The position numbers and the translations under genes are program-made. Below, one piece after another: positions 1 to 7,878 of a DNA stretch of 39,363 bases. The stretch's first letter is position 1. Each line of letters begins with the position of its first letter. The notes below the pieces were generated by a model. That model was not told the origin of the DNA. It saw nothing but the letters and a program-made list of their open reading frames with translations, and made no database searches. Source of the DNA: Verrucomicrobiota bacterium (GTDB lineage Bacteria > Verrucomicrobiota > Verrucomicrobiia > Opitutales > Opitutaceae); the NCBI GenBank assembly GCA_023432225.1, contig JAEYUW010000022.1:1-39363 (forward strand). Reading direction: 5' to 3'.

Positions 1-24
1 ACACCACAAAAAAAAAACAACCCC

Positions 25-50
25 CGGGGCCCGCCCAAAGGGGGGGCCCC
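25..50. repeat. GC-rich hairpin at low-complexity window edge
   Basis: An 11-bp near-perfect stem (positions 26-36 against 40-50, AAA loop) sits beside a run of ten A at 8-17. Read on the minus strand this would be a GC hairpin followed by a T tract, which resembles an intrinsic terminator. The first 60 bases consist of homopolymer runs, which is also how badly resolved contig ends look, so the sequence may not be reliable. Confidence 0.3.
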
Positions 51-73
51 TCCAGACTCCAACTCCCGACTAG

Positions 74-89
74 AATTTAACATTAAATT
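74..89. promoter_or_regulatory. AT-rich palindrome just before the toxin start
   Basis: AATTTAA-CA-TTAAATT is a perfect inverted repeat with a 2-nt spacer, ending two bases before the ATG at 92 in otherwise GC-rich DNA. Its position suggests an operator for an autoregulated toxin gene, probably bound by the XRE protein encoded at 473-1009. That is inferred from position only. Confidence 0.35.
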
Positions 90-91
90 GG

Positions 92-484
92 ATGAGTGCC
101 GCGCCCCGAAAAAAACGCTATCGCCTGCTTCCCCTTCCGGTTGTTCAGCGTGAGGCGAAGAAACTGCTGACGCCGGCGCAGCTGCGGGAAGGGATCAAAC
201 TGGTCCGACAGCTGCGATTCTATCCCGAGGTTCCGGATCTGAGCATCGAGCCGTGCGGAAGTGGAATGGAACTCCGAGTCGAAGGAAGCGCCATCAACCC
301 GCAGGGTTGGTTGCGAGCCATCTTCTGGGTGCACGAGAAGAGGAAGACCATCTACGTGGTCGACTTGTTCTGGAAGAAGACGAACCAGATTTCGTTGGCG
401 GACCTCCGCCGGGCCAACCATCGCATCGTGAAGCTCAAGGTCCTGCTCGCGAGCGGTGGGCACCCTTGGAAATCAGAGCAGTAG
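92..484 (+). CDS. RelE/HigB-like (Gp49-type) toxin
   Basis: A 130-residue basic protein. The C-terminal half has the pattern of RelE/ParE-superfamily toxins of the HigB/Gp49 type: a beta-strand segment around residues 53-60 (GMELRVEG), a hydrophobic strand around 73-92 (AIFWVHEKRKTIYVVDLFWK), then KKTNQISLADLRRA, equivalent to the KKTxKTP..E...A motif of the family. Such toxins are usually ribosome-dependent mRNA interferases. The usual partner is an XRE antitoxin encoded downstream on the same strand. Here the XRE gene is on the opposite strand and the two reading frames overlap by 12 bp at their 3' ends. No Shine-Dalgarno sequence precedes the ATG, but an AT palindrome does. Family assignment is fairly firm; activity is inferred. 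Confidence 0.75.
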   Translation: MSAAPRKKRYRLLPLPVVQREAKKLLTPAQLREGIKLVRQLRFYPEVPDLSIEPCGSGMELRVEGSAINPQGWLRAIFWVHEKRKTIYVVDLFWKKTNQISLADLRRANHRIVKLKVLLASGGHPWKSEQ

Positions 485-1009
485 CTCGCTGACATCGACG
501 CCGAACGCGATGGCGAGTTTTTGCAGCGTCTTCTGCTGCGGGAAGTGGTCTCCAGTCTCGATCACCGCGACATAGCTGCGACGCAGGCCGGCTTTTTTCG
601 CCACTGCGGCCTGGGTCCTGAGTCCGGCCTGAGCCCGCAGCGAGAAATATTTTTTGCGGAAGGCCTGCAGGCGCTCCGTATCGTCGGCCAAGGCCTTGGC
701 ATGGGCGGGATCTTCGTCGGCCAGCGCCTCGTCCCATTCCTCGACGGTAGCCGTCGGTAGCTCCAACGGAGCGTTGGCGCTGATCTCCTCCAGAGTGCGG
801 AGGATGTTGGCCTTCTCCCCGGGATCGCTTTCCCGATCGTATTCGAAGCACAGCTCGACGATGGCTTCGATGCGCTGACGATCTTCGTCGCTGGGTTTGG
901 CGCCGCGCACCGCGCGGTCAGCGCGGACTAACGCCGCCCGCAATGCTGGACGTGAGCCCATCTGCTCCGACCCAATCCGATGCTCTGCGATGATTTCTAG
1001 GACTCCCAT
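473..1009 (-). CDS. XRE-family helix-turn-helix regulator (candidate antitoxin)
   Basis: About 178 residues from the ATG at 1009. A longer frame runs back to 1081 and an internal ATG lies at 961; I chose 1009 because it precedes MGVLEII and follows the palindrome at 1023-1036. The N-terminal two thirds is charged and helical with no recognisable fold. The last ~65 residues are an XRE HTH: LRTQAAVAKKAGLRRSYVAV is helix-turn-helix, followed by IETG and LQKLAIAFGVDVSELL. A DNA-binding domain at the extreme C-terminus is typical of HigA/MqsA-like antitoxins with an N-terminal neutralising part. Its 3' end overlaps the convergent RelE-like gene by 12 bp, so it plausibly controls or neutralises that toxin. 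It could instead be an unrelated regulator. Confidence 0.7.
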   Translation of the reverse strand: MGVLEIIAEHRIGSEQMGSRPALRAALVRADRAVRGAKPSDEDRQRIEAIVELCFEYDRESDPGEKANILRTLEEISANAPLELPTATVEEWDEALADEDPAHAKALADDTERLQAFRKKYFSLRAQAGLRTQAAVAKKAGLRRSYVAVIETGDHFPQQKTLQKLAIAFGVDVSELLL

Positions 1010-1022
1010 GGGCTCAATTTTT

Positions 1023-1036
1023 TCGATCAAAATCGA
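1023..1036. promoter_or_regulatory. Palindrome upstream of the XRE gene
   Basis: TCGAT-CAAA-ATCGA is a perfect 5-bp inverted repeat 14 bases before the chosen XRE start. It may be an autoregulatory operator. The rest of 1037-1265 holds no gene or motif that I recognise. Confidence 0.25.
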
Positions 1037-1265
1037 GCAATTTATGGCAAATTCAAGCGGCAATTCTGACCAAAATCGCAACTCTTCCTCGGGTTAGGCG
1101 ATTGGGCGAAAAATAGTGACGCGCTTTCCCGAGTTGGTGGAAAGATCGAGCCCAGGCTTGTTGCGAAAAGGCACACCTTCGCTTGCGGGCCACCGTGCCG
1201 ATCACACCGCGGCCCGCGCCGCGTCTCGGCGAGAAGAAGGCTTAGTGACGCCCAACTGATCGGCG

Positions 1266-1300
1266 CAAAAAAAAGCGGAGCATTGGTCGGGTGCTCCGCT
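1266..1300 (-). terminator. Rho-independent terminator of gnd
   Basis: On the minus strand a perfect 9-bp stem (AGCGGAGCA at 1274-1282 pairing with 1292-1300, 9-nt loop) is followed by a run of T, seen as A at 1267-1274 on the plus strand. It lies 30 bp after the gnd stop codon. This is the best intrinsic terminator in the window. Confidence 0.85.
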
Positions 1301-1330
1301 GACGGAAAAGAATTTCGGGACAGCGCGCGC

Positions 1331-2839
1331 TCAGGCCTCCAGCTGCGGGCGGGTCGGCTCGGGCCAGTCAACGTGGAAGAACTTGCCACGCGGGGCGTCG
1401 ACGCGCTCGTAGGTGTGCGCGCCGAAGTAGTCGCGCTGCGCCTGGAGCAGGTTCGCCGGCAGGCGGGCCGAGCGGTAGCTGTCGTAGTAGGCGAGGGCGG
1501 ACGAGAACGTCGGCGCGGCGACGCCGTATTCGGCGGCGAGCGAGACGACCTTGCGCCAGTTTTCCTGCGCGGCCTTCACCGTCTTGTTGAAATACGGATC
1601 GAGCAGCAGGTTCGCGAGGTCCGGGTTGCGCGCGTAGGCCTCGGTGATCTTTTGGAGGAACGCGGCGCGGATGATGCAGCCGCCTCGCCAGATCTGGGCG
1701 ATCTCGCCGAAGTTGAGCTTCCAGTTGTATTCCTTCTGCGCGGTGCGCATGAGCTGGAAGCCCTGGGCGTAGGAGCAAATCTTCGAGCAGTAGAGCGCAT
1801 CGTGGATGGCCTGGATGAGCGCCTTCTTCGAGCCGCGGTAGTTTTTCTTCGCGGGGCCTTTGAGGATCTTCGAGGCGGCGACGCGCTCCTCCTTGATGGC
1901 GGAAATGCAGCGCGCGAAGACGGACTCGGCGATCGTCGGAGCGGCGACGCCCATATCGAGCGCGTTGACCGAGGTCCACTTGCCCGTGCCCTTCTGGCCG
2001 GCGGTGTCGAGCACGACGTCGACGAAGGCCTTCCGCTTCGTCTTCGGGTCCTTTTGCTGGAGAATGTCGGCGGTGATCTCGATCAGGAAGCTGTCGAGCG
2101 CGCCGCGGTTCCACTCGGCGAAGATCGCGGATTGCTCTTCGGCCTTCAGGCCGAGGAGGCCGGACATCAGCGCGTAGGCCTCACAGATCATCTGCATGTC
2201 GCCATACTCGATGCCGTTGTGGACCATCTTCACGTAGTGGCCCGCGCCGTTCTCGCCGATGTAGGTCGTGCACGGCACGCCGCCGGTGACGGGCTGGCCG
2301 GGCTTGGCGCCGGGGATGGGCTTGCCGGTCTTCGCGTCGACCTTGGCGGCGACTGCTTCCCAGATCGGCTTCAGCTCCTTGAACGCCGCGGGATCGCCGC
2401 CGGGCATGAGCGACGGGCCGAAGCGCGCGCCCTCTTCGCCGCCGGAAACGCCGGAGCCGATGAAACGAAAACCTTTTTCCTTGAGGGCCTTTTCGCGACG
2501 GATCGTGTCGGTCCAGAGCGCGTTGCCGCCGTCGATGATGATGTCGCCGGGCTCGAAGACGGCGGTGAGGCCGTCGATGACGGCGTCGGTGGCCTTGCCG
2601 GCCTGGACGAGGATGATGGCCTTGCGGGGCTTCGCGAGCGACGCCGCGAATTCCTGCAGCGTCTTCGTGGCGACGAGGCCGCCGGGCGTGTTCGGGTTGT
2701 CCGCGACGAACTTGTCGGTCTTCTCGACGGTGCGGTTGTAGACCGAGATCTGGAAGCCGTGGTCGGCGATGTTGAGCGCGAGGTTCTGACCCATGACGGC
2801 GAGGCCGATGAGTCCGATGTCAGAGTGCGTCTTGGCCAT
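1331..2839 (-). CDS. gnd: 6-phosphogluconate dehydrogenase (decarboxylating)
   Basis: Cytoplasmic enzyme of the oxidative pentose phosphate pathway: 6-phosphogluconate + NADP+ to ribulose 5-phosphate + CO2 + NADPH. The N-terminal Rossmann motif is GLAVMGQNLALNIADHG at residues ~11-27. GSGVSGGEEGARFGPSLMPG is the family signature around the substrate loop, and KMVHNGIEYGDMQ carries the catalytic Lys and Asn. The all-alpha C-terminal domain is complete, ending in the PRGKFFHVDWP tail. The 502 residues from the ATG at 2839 are slightly longer than the ~470-480 of common homologues. I preferred this ATG to one six codons upstream because MAKTHSDIGLIGLAVMG matches the usual start. It is monocistronic, with its own terminator at 1266-1300. 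Confidence 0.97.
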   Translation of the reverse strand: MAKTHSDIGLIGLAVMGQNLALNIADHGFQISVYNRTVEKTDKFVADNPNTPGGLVATKTLQEFAASLAKPRKAIILVQAGKATDAVIDGLTAVFEPGDIIIDGGNALWTDTIRREKALKEKGFRFIGSGVSGGEEGARFGPSLMPGGDPAAFKELKPIWEAVAAKVDAKTGKPIPGAKPGQPVTGGVPCTTYIGENGAGHYVKMVHNGIEYGDMQMICEAYALMSGLLGLKAEEQSAIFAEWNRGALDSFLIEITADILQQKDPKTKRKAFVDVVLDTAGQKGTGKWTSVNALDMGVAAPTIAESVFARCISAIKEERVAASKILKGPAKKNYRGSKKALIQAIHDALYCSKICSYAQGFQLMRTAQKEYNWKLNFGEIAQIWRGGCIIRAAFLQKITEAYARNPDLANLLLDPYFNKTVKAAQENWRKVVSLAAEYGVAAPTFSSALAYYDSYRSARLPANLLQAQRDYFGAHTYERVDAPRGKFFHVDWPEPTRPQLEA

Positions 2840-2980
2840 AAGAGGTAGGAGCCGCACACCGTAGCGGTCGCACTCGCGAACACCAAATCAAAAGCCGGTC
2901 AACACGTTGCTTATTACGCGGGGTTGGGTGCGAAGTTCACGGGCGAACGAGTCGGCGCGGTGGGCGCTCACTCGGGCGTG

Positions 2981-3039
2981 GGGGAAGCCGTGAGGCTTTC
3001 GCCATCGGAAACCCGCGAAATTCTGACGAATTCCGCTAC
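2981..3039. repeat. Hairpin repeat, GAAGCC/GGCTTC family, copy A
   Basis: Contains the hairpin AAGCC-GTGA-GGCTT (2985-2998), a second hairpin AATTC-TGAC-GAATT (3019-3032) and the end TTCCGCTAC (3031-3039). Copy B at 5469-5531 shares these blocks almost exactly but differs in the stretch between the hairpins. It lies between gnd and the small membrane protein gene; nothing else is seen in 2840-3053. Confidence 0.8.
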
Positions 3040-3053
3040 TACGCTTCGAGCGC

Positions 3054-3353
3054 TCAGGGCGCCTTGTGCTGCTTGTTCGAGTAGGAGCCCGCGCTCGGGA
3101 AGAACGGCGCAATCTTCTCCACCACCGGCGTCAGCCACTTGGGCTCGTTGCGGTTATAGATCCAGGAGAAGAACACGATGCTCACCACCACGAACACGAT
3201 CACGCCCAGCACGATTTTGTTCATCTGTGCGACTTTGCGCAGGATAATGATCGCCAGGACGAACGCGGCGATGCCGATGCCAAGCTTCACCCAAGTGGCG
3301 GGCGGGATCTTCTGCGCGGTCTCAAGAGCGGAGGCGGCGAGCAACAGCATCAT
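3054..3353 (-). CDS. Small two-helix membrane protein, unknown function
   Basis: A 99-residue protein. There is a short hydrophobic N-terminus (MMLLLAASAL), then two strongly hydrophobic segments at about residues 23-41 (VKLGIGIAAFVLAIIILRKV) and 49-65 (VLGVIVFVVVSIVFFSW), and a polar tail with WLTPVVEKIAPFFP. I expect two transmembrane helices with both termini on the same side. I recognise no family. A second ATG directly follows the first (3350), so the start is uncertain by one codon. It stands alone between gnd and the cupin gene, both also leftward. Confidence 0.65.
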   Translation of the reverse strand: MMLLLAASALETAQKIPPATWVKLGIGIAAFVLAIIILRKVAQMNKIVLGVIVFVVVSIVFFSWIYNRNEPKWLTPVVEKIAPFFPSAGSYSNKQHKAP

Positions 3354-3484
3354 GCCCCACCGCTAGCGCGAAAGCCCGGCGAGACGAGCGGATTTTGGAA
3401 CCGCGCCGCGTTTGACGAGGCTTTGGCAAACGCCGTCGGCCGACGGCAGCGCACCGCGCGCAGCGACCCTCGCCCGCGCGCGGA

Positions 3485-3808
3485 TCAGCGAAACTCCGGC
3501 CGCGGCGGCGTGAATACCTGCAATTCGTCCGTGTCCTCGAGGATCTCGATGCTGTGCTCGACCCCGGCCGGGATCGCATAGCTGTCCCCCGGCCCGAGTT
3601 CGCGCGCATCGTCCCGCGTCCGCACGCGCGTGCGCCCGAACAGAATGTAGCCGATCTGCTCGTTGGGATGGGAGTGGAACGGGACTTGGTTTCCGACGCG
3701 GTAATGCATCTTGGCCATCATGCATTGCGGTCCGGTCGCGAGCAGGTCGAATGCGACGTCGAACGATTTTCTTTTCTGAGCCTCAGCGGCGAGTGTGACG
3801 TGGATCAT
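3485..3808 (-). CDS. Cupin-domain protein
   Basis: A 107-residue single-domain cupin. Cupin motif 1 is visible around residues 44-64 (PFHSHPNEQIGYILFGRTRV), giving two His and a Glu/Gln set for a metal. Motif 2 is around 73-88 (GPGDSYAIPAGVEHSIE), giving the third His. Small cupins of this type bind a divalent metal and act as dioxygenases, isomerases or sensors; the sequence does not say which. It is transcribed leftward, 150 bp from the AraC-family gene, which is also leftward and lies upstream of it, so the two could be co-transcribed. Confidence 0.85.
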   Translation of the reverse strand: MIHVTLAAEAQKRKSFDVAFDLLATGPQCMMAKMHYRVGNQVPFHSHPNEQIGYILFGRTRVRTRDDARELGPGDSYAIPAGVEHSIEILEDTDELQVFTPPRPEFR

Positions 3809-3957
3809 GGTTAAATGGGGCGCTTTCCGGCCGCGAGCAACGCGCGGCCAAGGATCTCCCAGAGTGTTGGCGTGGCGGCGGACATCGGTGGCCGCTAGGT
3901 TAACCCGTTCTCCGAATCACCGCGCCCCGGTATCGCGCAGAAACATGCCCGCGTCGC

Positions 3958-4764
3958 TCATTTCGCGGCGGCGCCGCGCAACTGCCGCGGGCTCTGGCCG
4001 AAATGCCGGCGAAACCGCGCGGAAAATTGCGAGACGCTGTCGTAGCCGACTTCATAGGCGACTTGCACGACGGACAACTCGCTGGATTGCAGCAGCACGA
4101 GCGCGCGGCCCATGCGCACCTCCTGCAAGACGCGGCGGAACGTCGTCGCCTCGCTCTCCAGGCGTCGGCGCAAGGTGGCCTCGCTCATGCCGAGCTGGCG
4201 CGCCACGGCTCCGGCCCGCCAGCGCCGCGTCACCTCCGAACCGACCAACTGCCGCACGCGCGTGGAGACTTTGTTGGCCGCCGCGTGATCGAAACGCAGC
4301 CCGCATTCCGCGAGCGCGAGCAGCACCTCCTTCACTTGGTGACGCGCCACACTCAAGGGCGGACCGACGGTTTGATCGCAAGCGGTCAGCGCCCGCGCAA
4401 ACGCCGCGCTGAGAAACTCCGGCGGGCGCGCGATCAGCCGCACCTCCGCGATCGGCGACAGGCCCGAGCCGAGCAACGCACCCTCCGCACAGAGCGCCGG
4501 GTCGATCGAAAGGCTTTGACCGAGAAACGGGCCGTCGGGCGGCGGCGTGTTGGTCACGTCGACCGAAAAACCGCCGGCCAGCGCGATCATCTCGCCGGTC
4601 TGCACCACCAGTTCGCGTTTGCCGCAGCGCAAGTGCTTCACCCCCGCGCGCACGGTCAGGAGGGTCGGGAACTCCACAAACACGCGCCAAAGCGGACGGC
4701 CGCCCTCCTGCACGACATGCAACGCCATGCCAAGCCCGGGCCGGATGCGGAGCGCACGTTTCAT
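3958..4764 (-). CDS. AraC-family transcriptional regulator
   Basis: About 268 residues from the ATG at 4764; an ATG at 4803 would add 13 residues, and the frame stays open to 4998. The N-terminal ~150 residues form a beta-rich ligand-sensing domain of the AraC_N type (GPFLGQSLSIDPALCAEGAL is typical). The C-terminal ~100 residues carry both AraC helix-turn-helix units: AGAVARQLGMSEATLRRRLE, then VVQVAYEVGYDSVSQFSARF followed by RRHFGQSPRQLR. It is divergent from the DUF5069 gene at 4997, with ~230 bp between the starts, a common layout for a regulator and its target. The inducer is not predictable. Confidence 0.88.
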   Translation of the reverse strand: MKRALRIRPGLGMALHVVQEGGRPLWRVFVEFPTLLTVRAGVKHLRCGKRELVVQTGEMIALAGGFSVDVTNTPPPDGPFLGQSLSIDPALCAEGALLGSGLSPIAEVRLIARPPEFLSAAFARALTACDQTVGPPLSVARHQVKEVLLALAECGLRFDHAAANKVSTRVRQLVGSEVTRRWRAGAVARQLGMSEATLRRRLESEATTFRRVLQEVRMGRALVLLQSSELSVVQVAYEVGYDSVSQFSARFRRHFGQSPRQLRGAAAK

Positions 4765-4996
4765 CGGATCAGCAGTGGGTGGGCGGGCGGCAGCCAAGGT
4801 CATGGCGCATCGGCGTTCAGCCGAGGATCTGCGGGGTGGAGGGACGAAAACGCCAGCGCGACATGGGAGGCGATTTGCCCGAGTCGGGGCGGGTTGGAAA
4901 GCTCGCTTCCGCACCGTTGCGGAATTGAGCGATTGCGGCATGGCTTTGCGCGGAACGGGGCGGTCAGCGACGAACATTTCGGCTACGCTGCCGCCC

Positions 4997-5440
4997 ATGA
5001 ATCTGCGACGACCGATGGATCAGCTCGGCGGTTGCGTGTGGCTGGCGCGCTTCGTCGACAAGTGTCGCCGACATTTCGCGGGCACGCTGCCGACGGATTA
5101 TCAACTGCCGTTCTGTCATCCGCTCGCGACGGACGGCGCCTTCCTCGCGCACTTCGGGCTGACGAAGGAAGATGCACTCGCCGCCGTCGCTGCAGCGCCG
5201 GACGATGCGGCCGTGGTCGCGGAGCTCACGGCGCGCGGCACGCTCACTCCGGAACGGATCGCCGCGTGGAACGCGCTCGCGCCAAATCTCGGTCGGCCAG
5301 GTTTTCCGTGCGAGAAGTCCCTCGCGTGGGCCCGGCGCAATCTTTACTCGGCCGGCGCCGATCCGCGCGTCGACAGTGTGTTCACCACCATCGCCTGCGA
5401 CGAAGGGTTTCTCGACGAGATCGCGCCGCAGGATCGCTGA
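4997..5440 (+). CDS. DUF5069-family protein
   Basis: A 147-residue soluble protein matching the DUF5069 pattern: RRPMDQLGGCVWLARFVDKC near the N-terminus (residues ~4-23), then a region ending in a short acidic C-terminus. The family is common in Verrucomicrobia, Planctomycetes and Acidobacteria and has no known biochemical role. The start is the ATG at 4997; the frame is open upstream for 450 bp, but that part is a shadow of the AraC gene. Divergence from the AraC regulator suggests it is a target. A hairpin repeat begins 28 bp after the stop. Confidence 0.8.
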   Translation: MNLRRPMDQLGGCVWLARFVDKCRRHFAGTLPTDYQLPFCHPLATDGAFLAHFGLTKEDALAAVAAAPDDAAVVAELTARGTLTPERIAAWNALAPNLGRPGFPCEKSLAWARRNLYSAGADPRVDSVFTTIACDEGFLDEIAPQDR

Positions 5441-5468
5441 GCTTTAGTCTGCGCTCGTCCTGCACAGT

Positions 5469-5531
5469 GTAGCGGAAGCCGTGAGGCTTTCGCTCTCCCG
5501 CACGCGGCGAAATTCTGACGAATTCCGCTAC
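5469..5531. repeat. Hairpin repeat, GAAGCC/GGCTTC family, copy B (complete)
   Basis: The ends GTAGCGGAA (5469-5477) and TTCCGCTAC (5523-5531) are perfect inverted repeats. Each end carries its own hairpin: AAGCC-GTGA-GGCTT (5476-5489) and AATTC-TGAC-GAATT (5511-5524). It has the same blocks as copy A at 2981-3039. The layout resembles a paired REP element (BIME). It sits between two convergent genes and abuts the 3' end of the gene at 5537. Confidence 0.85.
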
Positions 5532-5536
5532 GGCGC

Positions 5537-6418
5537 TCAGTAGCGACCGGCGCGGCCGAGGTAGTCCAGCAGCCACGCCTCTTTCCAGATGCGGAACCGG
5601 CCCTCGGGTGTGATCTTGCCGTGTTCCTCGCGCTCGGCGTGCGGCAGCAGGAAACCGAGTTCGGTGTTCACTTGCTCCATCGCCTGCTGCTGACGGTTCA
5701 AATCGTCGAGCGGATCGGTTTCCCACGCGATCGGCGTTTCGCCGGCGCGACCGAGCCGCGCGAGGTGGTGCGCGACCAGTTTCGGCAGCGCACGCCGCCA
5801 CGGACAACGGTCGACATACCAGTTTTCCGGATAGAAGCCGCCAAACGGCAGGAAGAAATTGTCGGTGACGAACCGCCGGCCGCTCTGCGTCTCCGTCGAG
5901 AGGCTGTAGCAGACCGTGATCGCGCCACTGTCCTGCGGCAAAAACGCCACCTGCAATCGCATCGTGCGGTCCGCACTTTGGTAAACTGAAACGCGCAGCC
6001 AGATGCCGCCGCCGACTTCCGCTTTCAGCGCCTGCACGGGCGTGAAGCGGTTGTCGCGCAGCCAATCGCGCACGCGAAGCAACCTCTCCTGCACCGGCCA
6101 CTCATCGCCGCTCGTGTTGGCGGTGAATTTGGGGAACAGCGGCAGCGGGCTCAGGCTGATGGCGGAAACGCGGAGCCAGTTGAAGCCCGACTCGGCGAGA
6201 AACCACGCGAGGAACGTTCCTACCGCGATCACCCAGAATGGCCGGTCGATCCACTCAAAGCGCTCGTTGGTCTCCGCAAGGAACAGCGCGAAGAGCACCC
6301 AACGCAGCCACCGGATCGGAATCGCGAGCAACGGCGAGGCGATGCGCAGGTTGATGTAGAACAGCAACAGCAAGAGCGCTGCGGCTGGAGCGAGAAGAAG
6401 CGTCACCATCTCGGTCAT
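5537..6418 (-). CDS. Membrane protein with soluble C-terminal domain, unknown
   Basis: A 293-residue protein. There are three hydrophobic N-terminal segments at about residues 3-24 (VTLLLAPAAALLLLLFYINL), 27-46 and 60-77 (FWVIAVGTFLAWFLAES), then ~200 soluble residues with tryptophan-rich blocks (GGFYPENWYVDRCPWRRAL) and a mixed alpha/beta look. The C-terminal ~60 residues are charged and helical. I do not recognise a family. dnaN is the next gene upstream on the same strand, but a 72-bp inverted repeat separates them. Confidence 0.7.
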   Translation of the reverse strand: MTEMVTLLLAPAAALLLLLFYINLRIASPLLAIPIRWLRWVLFALFLAETNERFEWIDRPFWVIAVGTFLAWFLAESGFNWLRVSAISLSPLPLFPKFTANTSGDEWPVQERLLRVRDWLRDNRFTPVQALKAEVGGGIWLRVSVYQSADRTMRLQVAFLPQDSGAITVCYSLSTETQSGRRFVTDNFFLPFGGFYPENWYVDRCPWRRALPKLVAHHLARLGRAGETPIAWETDPLDDLNRQQQAMEQVNTELGFLLPHAEREEHGKITPEGRFRIWKEAWLLDYLGRAGRY

Positions 6419-6433
6419 GGCGCGTCCGCGTGC

Positions 6434-6505
6434 TGTAGCGGCGGTCTATGACCGCCGAATTGAGCACGGCATCGGTTTTGTCGGCGGTCATAGACCGCCG
6501 CTACA
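6434..6505. repeat. Perfect 25-bp inverted pair of GGCGGTC hairpins
   Basis: The 25 bp at 6434-6458 are the exact reverse complement of 6481-6505, with 22 bp between. Each arm is itself a hairpin: CGGCGGTC-TAT-GACCGCCG and CGGCGGTC-ATA-GACCGCCG. The outer edges read TGTAGCGG and CCGCTACA. Located between dnaN and the membrane protein gene; its near-perfect conservation suggests a recent copy. Confidence 0.9.
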
Positions 6506-6556
6506 GGTCTGAGTTGGGCGTTCATGGCCTGTCGGCGCGAACGCCGCTTCGCAAAC

Positions 6557-7681
6557 TTAGCTCAGCCGCACCGGCATGATCACGCACACGAAGCTCTCCA
6601 GCGTCTTGAACACGCCGGGGCTCACCTCGTCCTTCAGTTCGAAGAACACCTGGTCCTTCGTGAGGGCGCGGAGCGGATCCATGATGAATTGCGGGTTGAA
6701 CGCCACCTGCAGATCCGGGCCGCTGTAAGCGATCGCCATCGATTCGTGCGACTCGCCGAAGTCCGGCGAAGACGCGGTGATCTCGAGCAGATTGGCGGAG
6801 AGCTTGATCTTGACCGAATTCGACTTCTCGGAAGTCACGAGCGCGGCGCGATGCACGCATTGCAGGAAAAGCTCCCGCTCCAGCCCGATGCGCTGGTGCG
6901 TCTCCTTCGGGATGACCTGCTGGTAATTCGGGTAATTGCCCTCGACGACCTTCGAGAAGAGGTAAATCGCGTCGGTGAGGCCGGAGTTGTCCTTGTTCGT
7001 GTCGATCTGGAACGCGGCGCGGCGGTCGTTGAACGCGATCTTCAGCTGGTCGCCCTTGCCGAGCAGGCGGAGCAGTTCGGAGACGGTCTTGGCGGGCAGG
7101 ATGATGGCGCCGGCGCTGTTGGCGGGCACGGGCATCTCCTTCGCAACGAGCGCAAGGCGGCGGCCGTCGGTGGCGACGAGCGAGAGCTTGCCGTCCTTGA
7201 AGTTGAAATAGACGCCGTTGAGGATGTAGCGCGTTTCGTCGGTCGACTGCGCGTAGGCGACGTTGCCGAGCATGCCGGCGAGTTCCGCCTGCTCGAGGGA
7301 GAACGTCTTGTCGTCACCCGTGTCGGGCAGTTTCGGGAACTCCTCCGCGCCGATGCCCATGATTTTGAAATTGGAGCCGCCGGACGCGATCTTCACCTGG
7401 TGGTTGGCCGCGGCATCGACGGTCACGTCGACGTTCGGCAGCTCGCGGACGATCGTGGCGAGGCGCTTCACGGGCAGCGTGACGCTGCCGCCCTCCTTCA
7501 CCTCAGCCTTGATCTTGCAGCGGATGCCGAGGTCGAGGTTGGTGGTCGAGAGGGAGATCTGATCCTTTTCTGCCTCGATGAGCACGTTGCTCAGGATGGG
7601 CATGGCCGCCTTCGATCCCACGACGTTGAGGACCTGAGCCAGGCCGTTGCTGAAGTGGTCGCGATTGATCTTAAATTTCAT
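6557..7681 (-). CDS. dnaN: DNA polymerase III beta subunit (sliding clamp)
   Basis: A 374-residue ring-forming clamp that tethers DNA polymerase III to DNA. It starts MKFKINRDHF, has the three repeated clamp domains, and ends ESFVCVIMPVRLS, the family's C-terminal MP(M/V)RL signature. Internal landmarks include VLIEAEKDQISLSTTNLDLG in domain 1, STDETRYILNGVYF and ATDGRRLALV in domain 2, and PNYQQVIP before domain 3. The length is normal. dnaN often follows dnaA near oriC, but here the gene upstream is pssA, so it has been separated from dnaA. The 197-bp spacer to pssA is AT-richer than its surroundings and probably holds the promoter. Confidence 0.97.
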   Translation of the reverse strand: MKFKINRDHFSNGLAQVLNVVGSKAAMPILSNVLIEAEKDQISLSTTNLDLGIRCKIKAEVKEGGSVTLPVKRLATIVRELPNVDVTVDAAANHQVKIASGGSNFKIMGIGAEEFPKLPDTGDDKTFSLEQAELAGMLGNVAYAQSTDETRYILNGVYFNFKDGKLSLVATDGRRLALVAKEMPVPANSAGAIILPAKTVSELLRLLGKGDQLKIAFNDRRAAFQIDTNKDNSGLTDAIYLFSKVVEGNYPNYQQVIPKETHQRIGLERELFLQCVHRAALVTSEKSNSVKIKLSANLLEITASSPDFGESHESMAIAYSGPDLQVAFNPQFIMDPLRALTKDQVFFELKDEVSPGVFKTLESFVCVIMPVRLS

Positions 7682-7754
7682 CGGGCGAGCAGGGTGGTTT
7701 TGGGTTTCCCACAGAATGGATAGATAGAGAGGGATTCAATAAGGAAGTATCCGT

Positions 7755-7783
7755 ATTATTATGGTCGCAGAATATCGCAGCAA
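7755..7783 (-). promoter_or_regulatory. Possible dnaN promoter
   Basis: On the minus strand TTGCTG (7783-7778) and AATAAT (7760-7755) are separated by 17 bp, about 75 bp before the dnaN start, in the only AT-rich stretch of the spacer. This is a consensus-like sigma-70 arrangement, but both hexamers are imperfect. Confidence 0.25.
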
Positions 7784-7878
7784 CTCCGGCGGTTTCCGAG
7801 TGAAAAACCCGATCGCAATCCGCTGCGAACAACTGACGAGAACTTGCGAATAAGCCCTGGGTTGTTCACGGCCGAAAG

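Noticed and set aside
1283..2848. 521-residue frame opposite gnd
   Set aside because: Shadow frame with an Asp/Gly/Arg bias; gnd on the other strand is certain.
3485..4764. Cupin and AraC genes as parts of one split regulator
   Set aside because: Each is full length for its family, with 150 bp and separate starts between them, so a frameshifted single gene is unlikely.
7682..7878. Origin of replication beside dnaN
   Set aside because: The spacer is AT-richer, but only weak single DnaA-box-like sequences (TTTCCCACA near 7706, TTGTTCACG near 7862) are present, dnaA is not adjacent and there is no box cluster.
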